From an uncultured Bacteroidota bacterium (GTDB lineage Bacteria > Bacteroidota > Bacteroidia > Chitinophagales > Chitinophagaceae), in assembly GCA_946887345.1 (NCBI GenBank), contig CAMPKR010000158.1, forward strand, positions 1-6,064: a stretch of 6,064 bases of DNA, written 5' to 3'. The position numbers and the translations under genes are program-made. Shown piece after piece: positions 1 through 5,379 of this stretch. Position 1 is the first letter of the stretch. Each line of letters begins with the position of its first letter. The notes below the pieces were generated by a model. It saw only the letters and a list, made by a program, of their open reading frames with translations. It did no database searches and was not told the DNA's origin.

Positions 1-742
1 TGGCAATGGCTACCACAACAAGAGCCTGCACATGGCTATCACCAATACAGGCACTAAGGCTATACAGGTTCAGATTGATCCCGCACTGATTTTCCGTCCC
101 GATGATACTTCTTACCAGGATTTTGTCCTTGCGGGAACGGATCTTATCGTGCTCAGGGCCAAAGCTACGGTCGAACTGGAAAGCCAGGTATTCTGCGGCA
201 AGAGTTATGCGTCTGCGCCCTCCCGCAATCTCAATTTCACCTTTCTTAAAGCCGGGGATGACATCATGGTCAAGGTCATGGGATTCATCAACCAATATAA
301 ATTATACGATGGGTTAGGTCAGGATGCTATCTGGGCACTTACCAACAGGCATGAACTTCACGGCGTGTGGGATGGCAACAGGCCTGAGATTTCGAAAAAG
401 TTGATCGACTATATGGCTTCCGTCACAGGCTGGGCCGTTCCCGACTACTACAAGGAATATGCGCTTAATCCCCGCGGCAATGGACCCGTAGCTGCACCGA
501 AGGCCTTAAAAATGCTCGCCAATTTCGATTGGAAGCTTACAGAACCCAAAACGCTCACGCTGGGCATCTACGACAAGGAAGGCAAAATGCTGCAACCCGT
601 TGTCGAAAACCAGGAGTTTGGTAAGGGCGGCCATAGGGTACGGGTAGAGTTCGAAGCGGAAGATGTGCCCGCTGGCATGTACTACATACGTCTTATGGAC
701 AATGTTACAGTCATGAAGGAACTGGCAGTAGAAGTTGACTAG
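1..742 (+). CDS. Unrecognised protein with C-terminal FlgD/T9SS-like domain (5' end missing)
   Basis: The reading frame is open to the left edge (codons read from base 2: G-N-G-Y-H-N-K-S-L-H before the Met at 32). The ATG at 32 is therefore probably internal and the gene starts outside the window; at least 246 residues are visible. The N-terminal visible half reads as a beta-rich domain: a stretch around N-K-S-L-H-M-A-I-T-N-T, then IFRPDDTSYQDFVL, then a Cys in FCGKSYASAPS, then QDAIWALTN. This spacing resembles Ig-like beta-sandwich regions of exported bacterial proteins, but I cannot name the family. The last ~70 residues (from about ANFDWKLTEPK; IYDKEGKML; VPAGMYYIRL) follow the pattern of FlgD-type Ig-like or T9SS type A sorting domains, though the final strand is divergent. 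An envelope or secreted location is inferred. The signal peptide, if any, lies outside the window. No hairpin terminator was seen after the stop. Confident as a real gene, not as to function. Confidence 0.8.
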   Translation, partial: GNGYHNKSLHMAITNTGTKAIQVQIDPALIFRPDDTSYQDFVLAGTDLIVLRAKATVELESQVFCGKSYASAPSRNLNFTFLKAGDDIMVKVMGFINQYKLYDGLGQDAIWALTNRHELHGVWDGNRPEISKKLIDYMASVTGWAVPDYYKEYALNPRGNGPVAAPKALKMLANFDWKLTEPKTLTLGIYDKEGKMLQPVVENQEFGKGGHRVRVEFEAEDVPAGMYYIRLMDNVTVMKELAVEVD

Positions 743-774
743 AATTTTATAGATTTTTTAAGACCGCTAAAAGT

Positions 775-782
775 TATATTTG
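775..782 (+). promoter_or_regulatory. Bacteroidota -7 element for the small basic gene
   Basis: TATATTTG matches the Bacteroidota -7 consensus TAnnTTTG exactly and lies 19 bases before the ATG at 802, which would give a leader of roughly a dozen bases. The -33 region (about 752-758) has only a T-run and no clear TTTG. The exact match and position in a short intergenic gap support a promoter; the start site is inferred. Confidence 0.55.
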
Positions 783-801
783 CCAAGAACAATCGAACAT
801 T

Positions 802-957
802 ATGTCTCTACTGAACGGAAGCAACAAGAAAGGGAAGAAGGGAAAGAACGAACCCAAGAACAATAATGCCGCCACAAACAAATTTGCCGGTAAGGCCAAT
901 AGCAAAGGTGCTGGCAACAAAAGTGCTATTCGCACCGGGGGCACCAGGGGTAGCTAA
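802..957 (+). CDS. Small very basic Lys/Asn/Gly-rich protein, 51 residues
   Basis: ATG at 802 and TAA at 955-957 give 51 residues beginning MSLLNGSNKKGKKGK and ending RTGGTRGS. I count 10 Lys and 2 Arg against 1 Glu, with 9 Asn, 9 Gly and 6 Ala. There is one Phe and no Cys, Trp or Tyr, so it is probably unstructured and could bind nucleic acid or ribosomes; that role is inferred from composition alone. Its size and charge recall the small ribosomal protein THX of Bacteroidota, but the sequence does not match the THX pattern I know, so I do not assign it. An exact TAnnTTTG -7 element sits just upstream, and the frame is the only plausible gene between 742 and 958. Its stop directly abuts the stop of the convergent gene. 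It has no detectable export signal. Confidence 0.6.
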   Translation: MSLLNGSNKKGKKGKNEPKNNNAATNKFAGKANSKGAGNKSAIRTGGTRGS

Positions 958-1491
958 TCAGATCAGGCTGAACCGGCCGTCTTTGTCAAATACATATTTC
1001 GACAAAGGTGCTCTGGATACATATAGTGTATCCCCTTCACAGCATTGCATATACATTGCAGCCTCCACCTCGTAGTGCATATAGTTGGGGTCGTCAAAAG
1101 AGAAGAAGTACTCGCCGGTATGTTCAAAATACCTCTTCGATACGATAGTGTAAGGCACCATTTCTTTCACACCGTTTTCAATATCTCTTTTGAATCTTAA
1201 AATGCGCTTACTGTATATCCTGCTGCCAGCAATTGCCAGCGTTCCGCATAAAAAAGCAATGTTCACCAGGTACATAGCTTCCCGGCTGATCGGTTTATCA
1301 AAACTATCTTCTTTGTAAACCCTGTGTGTTCCATACTGGGTCCGGTAATCTATTCTGAAGCAGCAGAGAAATGCAATTAGCATGATAAGGCCGTAAGAGC
1401 GCAGAAAGGTCCTCCTGCGAGTGCTATATATGTCGATGAGATGTTCCTTTTCTGAGTCTGTCAGGGGTAAGGTCTTCAGCGTTTCGGCCAT
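958..1491 (-). CDS. Two-helix membrane protein of unknown function, 177 residues
   Basis: I chose the ATG at 1489-1491 (MAETLKTLPLTDSEKEH). Frames starting further upstream (to 1590) would overlap the end of the preceding gene and add residues with no domain character. Two hydrophobic segments stand out, about residues 29-46 (LRSYGLIMLIAFLCCF) and 72-93 (AMYLVNIAFLCGTLAIAG), each next to Arg/Lys-rich stretches (R25-R27 before the first; KRILRFKR, residues 95-102, after the second). This suggests an inner-membrane hairpin with both ends in the cytoplasm. The C-terminal ~80 residues look like a small beta-rich soluble domain (EYFFSFDDPNYMHYEVE, then SRAPLSKYVFDKDG), with a Cys-Cys pair at 150-151. 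I do not recognise the family. It lies 28 bases after the stop of the exported protein upstream and is probably co-transcribed with it; no convincing promoter was seen in the gap. No terminator follows, because its stop touches the stop of the opposing small gene. Confidence 0.75.
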   Translation of the reverse strand: MAETLKTLPLTDSEKEHLIDIYSTRRRTFLRSYGLIMLIAFLCCFRIDYRTQYGTHRVYKEDSFDKPISREAMYLVNIAFLCGTLAIAGSRIYSKRILRFKRDIENGVKEMVPYTIVSKRYFEHTGEYFFSFDDPNYMHYEVEAAMYMQCCEGDTLYVSRAPLSKYVFDKDGRFSLI

Positions 1492-1519
1492 ACCTAAATA
1501 TACGAAACACTGCGTCAGT

Positions 1520-1912
1520 TTATTGCTTCTTAGTCGATTGCAGCACAGAACCACCACTATAGTCCCTGCCCGCATCGGGCTTTGCATCATTTTCTTTCAT
1601 TTCCAGTTGCACATTCACCTTCGTGTTTTGCCAGGCTTTTATAGGCACATTGTTTACCCAGGTATGCCTGTAGTCGCCGTATATTACCTGTATTTTATAG
1701 GTGCCGGCATACATCCGGTTGGTCAGGTAGCTGCCATCGCGTTCCGTAATGGCCGAACCGATTATTTCATCTCCGTTATATACAAACACATCCGCCTCGT
1801 ATACAGGTCGCCCTTGTTCATCGGTTACTTTCCCGGTCAGGGTGCCCTTTGGTTCCTGTGCCGTTATCGGTACACTAAAAAGGAGGCATAAAGCGATCAT
1901 CAGCTTTTTCAT
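1520..1912 (-). CDS. Small exported carboxypeptidase-regulatory-like protein, 130 residues
   Basis: The start at 1912 gives a textbook signal peptide: MKK, a hydrophobic core LMIALCLLFSVP, and likely cleavage after ITA before QE (residues 19/20). A longer frame (to 1948) adds 12 polar residues before this and would bury the signal. Residues ~23-105 are a carboxypeptidase-regulatory-like domain (GTLTGKVTDEQGRPV, then ITERDGSY, then AGTYKIQVIYGDY), a beta-sandwich common in Bacteroidota surface proteins. The last ~25 residues are polar and probably disordered, with no sorting domain and no lipobox Cys, so a periplasmic location is most likely. It precedes the two-helix membrane gene by 28 bases, suggesting a two-gene operon. 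Its domain shares its opening and its closing YGxY with the N-terminal domain of the larger neighbour upstream. No enzymatic motif is visible; the function is unknown. Confidence 0.85.
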   Translation of the reverse strand: MKKLMIALCLLFSVPITAQEPKGTLTGKVTDEQGRPVYEADVFVYNGDEIIGSAITERDGSYLTNRMYAGTYKIQVIYGDYRHTWVNNVPIKAWQNTKVNVQLEMKENDAKPDAGRDYSGGSVLQSTKKQ

Positions 1913-1929
1913 AAGCTCTGCATTTGACA

Positions 1930-1959
1930 TTAAGTTACTAAAAAACATTATGCCACAAA
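1930..1959 (-). promoter_or_regulatory. Candidate promoter for the exported protein / membrane protein pair
   Basis: On the minus strand TTTG (1956-1959) is followed after 18 bases by TAACTTAA (1930-1937). The second box matches the TA and the first two T of TAnnTTTG but not the final TG. It lies 17 bases before the chosen ATG at 1912, a normal position. The -33 box falls within the T-run of the terminator of the preceding gene. This is a moderate match, supported mainly by spacing and by the terminator just upstream, which implies that a new start is needed. Confidence 0.4.
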
Positions 1960-1980
1960 AGGGGCAATAGAAATTGCCCC
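1956..1980 (-). terminator. Intrinsic terminator of the VWA gene
   Basis: Arms GGGGCAAT (1961-1968) and ATTGCCCC (1973-1980) pair perfectly over 8 bp around a 4-base loop. Read on the minus strand, the hairpin is followed at once by TTTTG (1956-1960). It lies 25 bases after the stop of the VWA gene at 2006. A shorter T-run (1986-1989) lies on the other side, so weak action on the plus strand is possible, but no plus-strand gene ends nearby. Confidence 0.85.
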
Positions 1981-2005
1981 CTGCTTTTCAAACGTATATC
2001 CACTG

Positions 2006-4027
2006 CTAGTGAAGTAGCACAAATTTCCCGCTAAGCCATTTATCCGGCTCATATTGATATTTAATGAAGTAGGTTCCTGATGGAAAGTCCGATACGTCTA
2101 TCGTGCTTCTACCGCTTTCTTCAGCGTCAAACTGCAGCAATAGCTTACCACTTACATCACTCACATAGAACAGTCCTTTCACGTTTTGGTATTCCAGGTG
2201 TATGATGCCGGTGCTGGGGTTAGGGAAAAATTTCCAGCGGATAGAGGTCTGCATATTATCCTGTCCATCTGTCTTCAGGCTGCTATCTCTTGTAGCCAAG
2301 GTATCGGGCTCAAGGGCTTTTGTTATTAGGCCTGTGTCTGCTGTCCTCACCTCAGGCGCTTGGCAACCCTGTGTATAAGAGAACTGGTAGATGATCCTGT
2401 ACACCAGCATATTCATATATTCCACATCAAATTTATCCGTGCTCGGCTCTATATGCGATCCGCCAATTCCGCTATGGTCGGTCAGGAAGAGGTAGGTGCC
2501 GTTAGTGGCCAGCGCCATACTGCGCATCAGGAATTCTGTGTTTTTATCTATACCACTGCAGGCAATCGGTACCAGGCGTATGCCCTGTTGCGCGTATTTA
2601 TAAGTCAGTGCCTTTATCCTTTGCACGGTACTCCTGCGCTCGCCATGGGGTGGGGCGTCCAGCACCAGGAACGCTATCCGGGCTATTGCTTCATCTCTCC
2701 ATTTCAGCCTGTTAAGGGCTTCATCCAGTGCATCATCAACGCCTTCTGGTGTATCACCGCCGCCGCCCGCACCATTCGATCTGATAAATTCCATCACTTT
2801 ATTTATGTCGCCATCCAGTTGGGAGTACTTCGTTACATATTCATCTCCTGCATCGCGGTAGAAGACCCCTCCTATCTGCAGATCATGATCGGGTAGGGAG
2901 TCCTTCACGCGTCTTACTATATCAGTCAGCTCGGCTTTCAGATATTCTATTTCATCGCCCATACTTCCGGTGGCATCTACTATAAAGGCCACGTCTACTT
3001 CTTTTGGCGTATGGCAGTTCTCTGCGATCTTCATCGTATTGATACCCTTGCCGAAGGTCTTCAGGTTGTTGAGCGTGTATCGCTTTCCGTTGTAGAATAT
3101 ATCTGCCGATAGCTTTTTTACACCGTCGCCGTCTATAAACATATTTGCCCATAGTTCTGCTTTACCGGTGTTGTCTGTCACCGACTCCCACAATACATCG
3201 TCCGATCCTTTCATCATTAGTTTCACCTTTGCATTGTGTACAGGCTTCAGTGCATTGTTGCTGACTACCACTGTGTACCGGTGTTTGGGCTTTATCTCCC
3301 AGTTCTTGCTATATGCATCCAGTTCCCTGCTGCTGATATCTTTCCACAGGTCCCATTTGCCAAAGTCATTGACTTCTCCGCTGGTTAGCTTTCCTGCACT
3401 TATTACCGGGCTTGCTGCCGGCACGGGCTCAATGGGGCGGGACCCCACCCTTTCATAATCTCGTATCGGTTCGCTGCCTCGTATGCTTGCTCCGTCTATA
3501 TACATCACATCTCCTGCGCTGCGGCTCCCTCCCGCACTTATGCCTCCGTCACGTCCTCCACTTCTGAGGCCGGGCCCATGAGATGTTACACTTCTATCAA
3601 TGCTTATTGAAGGCATATGCTTTATATCTTCTCCGCGGAGAAGATTTCTTACAGGGCCATCAGCTATCCTCGGCGCTTCATATTTTATCACTACCTCTTC
3701 CAGTTTAGATGGTTCAAAGGCGATATTCACAACGGTAATCCTGTTTTTCTGTACTGTTATATCCATTACTCGCCTGTTCTTATAACCACCATAGCGGCTT
3801 ACCAATTCATACTTTCCCTGTTGAAGCGGCTTAACCGTATAGAAGCCATCATGATCGCTCGCCGTGCCTCCTCGCTTTATCCCCCCTGAAAACACCTCTA
3901 TAATGGCTCCTATTACCGGCTCGCCTTTGTCATCGGTTACCTTACCCTCTATACTACCCCGGTCCTGTCCGTAAACACCCAGGGGAAGAAGCAGGTAAAT
4001 AAGCAGGATAAAATATAAGGTTCTCAT
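2006..4027 (-). CDS. T9SS-exported VWA protein with carboxypeptidase-regulatory-like and plug-like regions
   Basis: I chose the ATG at 4025-4027 because it begins a clear signal peptide (MRT, then YFILLIYLLLPLGVYG, cleavage near residue 20); the frame continues upstream to 4090 but adds only polar residues. This gives 673 residues. Order of parts: carboxypeptidase-regulatory-like domain ~24-106 (GSIEGKVTDDKGEPV); a segment ~123-185 resembling a TonB-receptor plug (GEDIKHMP, GGSRSAGDVMYIDGASIRGS) with no barrel after it; an Ig-like region ~247-334; a VWA domain ~343-549 with a MIDAS motif D351-A-T-G-S355, GGGGDTPEG (T426) and LVLDAPPHG, the pattern of hemicentin/VwkA-like VWA domains; and a C-terminal T9SS type A sorting domain ~598-673 (FFPNPSTG, SGTYFIKY, ending KFVLLH). 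VWA domains with an intact MIDAS bind a metal ion and usually mediate protein-protein contacts. Secretion to the cell surface by T9SS is inferred from the tail; the binding partner is unknown. It is transcribed alone, away from korB, and ends at a strong hairpin terminator. Confidence 0.93.
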   Translation of the reverse strand: MRTLYFILLIYLLLPLGVYGQDRGSIEGKVTDDKGEPVIGAIIEVFSGGIKRGGTASDHDGFYTVKPLQQGKYELVSRYGGYKNRRVMDITVQKNRITVVNIAFEPSKLEEVVIKYEAPRIADGPVRNLLRGEDIKHMPSISIDRSVTSHGPGLRSGGRDGGISAGGSRSAGDVMYIDGASIRGSEPIRDYERVGSRPIEPVPAASPVISAGKLTSGEVNDFGKWDLWKDISSRELDAYSKNWEIKPKHRYTVVVSNNALKPVHNAKVKLMMKGSDDVLWESVTDNTGKAELWANMFIDGDGVKKLSADIFYNGKRYTLNNLKTFGKGINTMKIAENCHTPKEVDVAFIVDATGSMGDEIEYLKAELTDIVRRVKDSLPDHDLQIGGVFYRDAGDEYVTKYSQLDGDINKVMEFIRSNGAGGGGDTPEGVDDALDEALNRLKWRDEAIARIAFLVLDAPPHGERRSTVQRIKALTYKYAQQGIRLVPIACSGIDKNTEFLMRSMALATNGTYLFLTDHSGIGGSHIEPSTDKFDVEYMNMLVYRIIYQFSYTQGCQAPEVRTADTGLITKALEPDTLATRDSSLKTDGQDNMQTSIRWKFFPNPSTGIIHLEYQNVKGLFYVSDVSGKLLLQFDAEESGRSTIDVSDFPSGTYFIKYQYEPDKWLSGKFVLLH

Positions 4028-4050
4028 ATCTGTCGATTTTAAAGTGTTAT

Positions 4051-4081
4051 CAAACAGGCTGCCTTTAACTGCAAGACGAAA
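4051..4081 (-). promoter_or_regulatory. Weak candidate promoter of the VWA gene
   Basis: On the minus strand TTTC (4078-4081) is followed after 19 bases by CCTGTTTG (4051-4058), 23 bases before the ATG at 4027. The second box keeps the TTTG of TAnnTTTG but lacks the TA. The spacing is right, the match is weak, and I saw nothing better in the 156-base divergent gap. Confidence 0.25.
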
Positions 4082-4083
4082 CA

Positions 4084-4125
4084 CAGCCATATTTTACATA
4101 GTTCACTTTTTTAAATGCAGCCATA
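4084..4125 (+). repeat. Direct repeat CAGCCATA in the divergent intergenic region
   Basis: CAGCCATA occurs at 4084-4091 and again at 4118-4125, 34 bases apart, between the candidate VWA and korB promoters. It could be a pair of regulator sites, but an 8-base repeat in a gap this size has a fair probability of arising by chance. Confidence 0.25.
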
Positions 4126-4134
4126 GCATATATC

Positions 4135-4168
4135 GTTTTCTCTACCTCCCATTATTCCCGTAATTTTG
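4135..4168 (+). promoter_or_regulatory. korB promoter
   Basis: TAATTTTG (4161-4168) is an exact match to the Bacteroidota -7 element TAnnTTTG, 15 bases before the ATG at 4184. About 21 bases upstream lies GTTTT (4135-4139), a loose match to the -33 TTTG. This implies a leader of around ten bases. The element also covers the TTG at 4166 that would otherwise extend the korB frame, so that TTG is unlikely to be the start. Confidence 0.6.
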
Positions 4169-4183
4169 CATAGTATTTTGACT

Positions 4184-5218
4184 ATGAGTGAAGTGACTAC
4201 AACGCCACCTGTCCTTACCGCTAAGGACTTTGCTACCGACCAGGAAGTACGCTGGTGCCCCGGTTGCGGCGACTATTCCATACTGAAGCAGGTACAAACT
4301 ATTTTACCTCAAACAGGTATCGCACGGGAGAACATCGTTATCATTTCCGGCATCGGCTGTAGCTCGCGTTTCCCTTATTACATGAATACTTTTGGCATGC
4401 ACTCCATTCACGGACGTGCAACAGCCATCGCTTCAGGGTTGAAGGCTACCAGGCCTGAGCTTAGCGTATGGATAGTAACCGGCGATGGTGATAGTTTAAG
4501 CATCGGTGGCAATCACACGATCCATCTGCTGCGCAGAAATTTCAATGTGAACATTCTTTTGTTCAACAACCAGATCTATGGTCTTACCAAAGGCCAATAT
4601 TCTCCTACCTCAGAAGAAAATAAAGTAACCAAATCTACTCCCGCTGGTAGTCTGGACCATCCGTTCAATCCTTTAGCGCTCGCCCTCGGTGCCGATGCTT
4701 CTTTCATCGCCCGTAGTATGGATCGCGATCCTAAACACCTGCAGGCAATGCTCCTGCGTGCCAATCAGCATCATGGCGCTTCTTTATTAGAGATTTACCA
4801 GAACTGCAACATCTTCAACGATGGTGCTTTCGAAATATTTACCGAAAAAGGTTCGAAACCCGAAGAAGCACTCTTCCTGGAGCAGGGCAAACCCCTGATC
4901 TTCGGTGCCGACAGGAACAAGGGTATCCGCCTCGAAGGTTACAGACCTGTGGTGATCAACCTTGGTGAAGGAATGAATGCGGATGACCTCTGGGTTCACG
5001 ACGAGCACGATTTCTACAAAGCACAAATACTCACCCGTCTTTTCGACGATCCTTCCAAAGAAGGTCACTTCCCGCGTCCGTTTGGCGTATTCTATGCTGC
5101 TGAGCGTGCTTGCTACGAGGATAGCATGGAGTTGCAGATAGAAGAGATAATAGCCAGGAAGGGCTTCGGCGACCTTGATACACTCCTCCAGGGAAAGGAA
5201 ACCTGGACTATCGAATAG
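4184..5218 (+). CDS. korB: 2-oxoacid (2-oxoglutarate):ferredoxin oxidoreductase, beta subunit
   Basis: This subunit binds thiamine pyrophosphate and a [4Fe-4S] cluster. With an alpha subunit it converts a 2-oxoacid, probably 2-oxoglutarate, plus CoA to the acyl-CoA and CO2, passing electrons to ferredoxin in the cytoplasm. It has 344 residues, the usual family length. Visible motifs: WCPGCGD with C25 and C28, SGIGCSSR with C59, and YQNCNIFNDG with C208, the four expected cluster ligands; the TPP/Mg motif GDGDSLSIGGN (100-110) leading to LLFNNQIYGLTKGQ (126-137). I chose ATG 4184 (MSEVTTTPP); a TTG start at 4166 would add six residues but lies inside the -7 promoter box. The gene is monocistronic as far as can be seen: the upstream gene is divergent and the downstream gene has its own promoter-like sequence. 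The alpha subunit (korA), often adjacent, is not in the window. The substrate could be another 2-oxoacid; the assignment to 2-oxoglutarate rests on overall family resemblance. Confidence 0.95.
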   Translation: MSEVTTTPPVLTAKDFATDQEVRWCPGCGDYSILKQVQTILPQTGIARENIVIISGIGCSSRFPYYMNTFGMHSIHGRATAIASGLKATRPELSVWIVTGDGDSLSIGGNHTIHLLRRNFNVNILLFNNQIYGLTKGQYSPTSEENKVTKSTPAGSLDHPFNPLALALGADASFIARSMDRDPKHLQAMLLRANQHHGASLLEIYQNCNIFNDGAFEIFTEKGSKPEEALFLEQGKPLIFGADRNKGIRLEGYRPVVINLGEGMNADDLWVHDEHDFYKAQILTRLFDDPSKEGHFPRPFGVFYAAERACYEDSMELQIEEIIARKGFGDLDTLLQGKETWTIE

Positions 5219-5379
5219 AGGGATATAACATCTCCGCAATATTAAGAAATGTGAATAGTGCAATAGCTCTTGTTTCTTGACGGTTCACTATGCGCAGAAT
5301 CAGCGTATCTCTGCTGGCTATGTCCTTGTTTCGTTTTTTTTACCTTTTTGATTTTTACTTTTTACTTTTGAATTTGTAA
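5219..5379 (+). other. Intergenic region between korB and the flippase gene
   Basis: These 161 bases hold no gene I can support. After korB no hairpin followed by T's was found. A run of eight T's lies at 5333-5340, but only a weak 4-bp stem (CAGC/GCTG near 5301-5316) precedes it, at some distance. From about 5333 to 5370 the plus strand is T-rich with repeated units of the form TTTTTAC. The octamer CTTGTTTC occurs twice, about 55 bases apart (around 5270 and 5325). Confidence 0.5.
5363..5370 (+). promoter_or_regulatory. -7 element before the flippase gene
   Basis: TACTTTTG is an exact match to TAnnTTTG, ending 9 bases before the ATG at 5380. The expected start site would leave only a few bases of leader. 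No clear TTTG is seen at the -33 distance, where the sequence is a T-run. The T-rich surroundings make a chance match more likely here than at korB. Confidence 0.4.

Noticed and set aside
743..774. Terminator after the first gene
   Set aside because: There is a T-run at 754-759 but no stem longer than about 4 bp before it.
866..1075. Plus-strand frame of 69 codons
   Set aside because: It overlaps the 51-residue small gene and the membrane-protein gene in another frame, has no promoter of its own and no domain-like sequence.
1495..1502. TATATTTA on the minus strand as a promoter for the membrane-protein gene
   Set aside because: It misses the final G of the consensus, has no -33 partner, and would leave only about 3 bases before the ATG, too close for transcription to start ahead of it.
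1492..1590. N-terminal extension of the membrane protein
   Set aside because: It would overlap the end of the exported-protein gene by 71 bases and adds residues without family character; the ATG at 1491 fits better.
4576..5263. Minus-strand frames of 62 and 158 codons opposite korB
   Set aside because: They are antisense shadows of a well-defined korB with conserved motifs and show no protein features.
5254..5291. Inverted repeat ATAGTG / CACTAT after korB
   Set aside because: Only 6 bp with a 26-base loop and no T-run after it; not a terminator and too weak to call a regulatory site.
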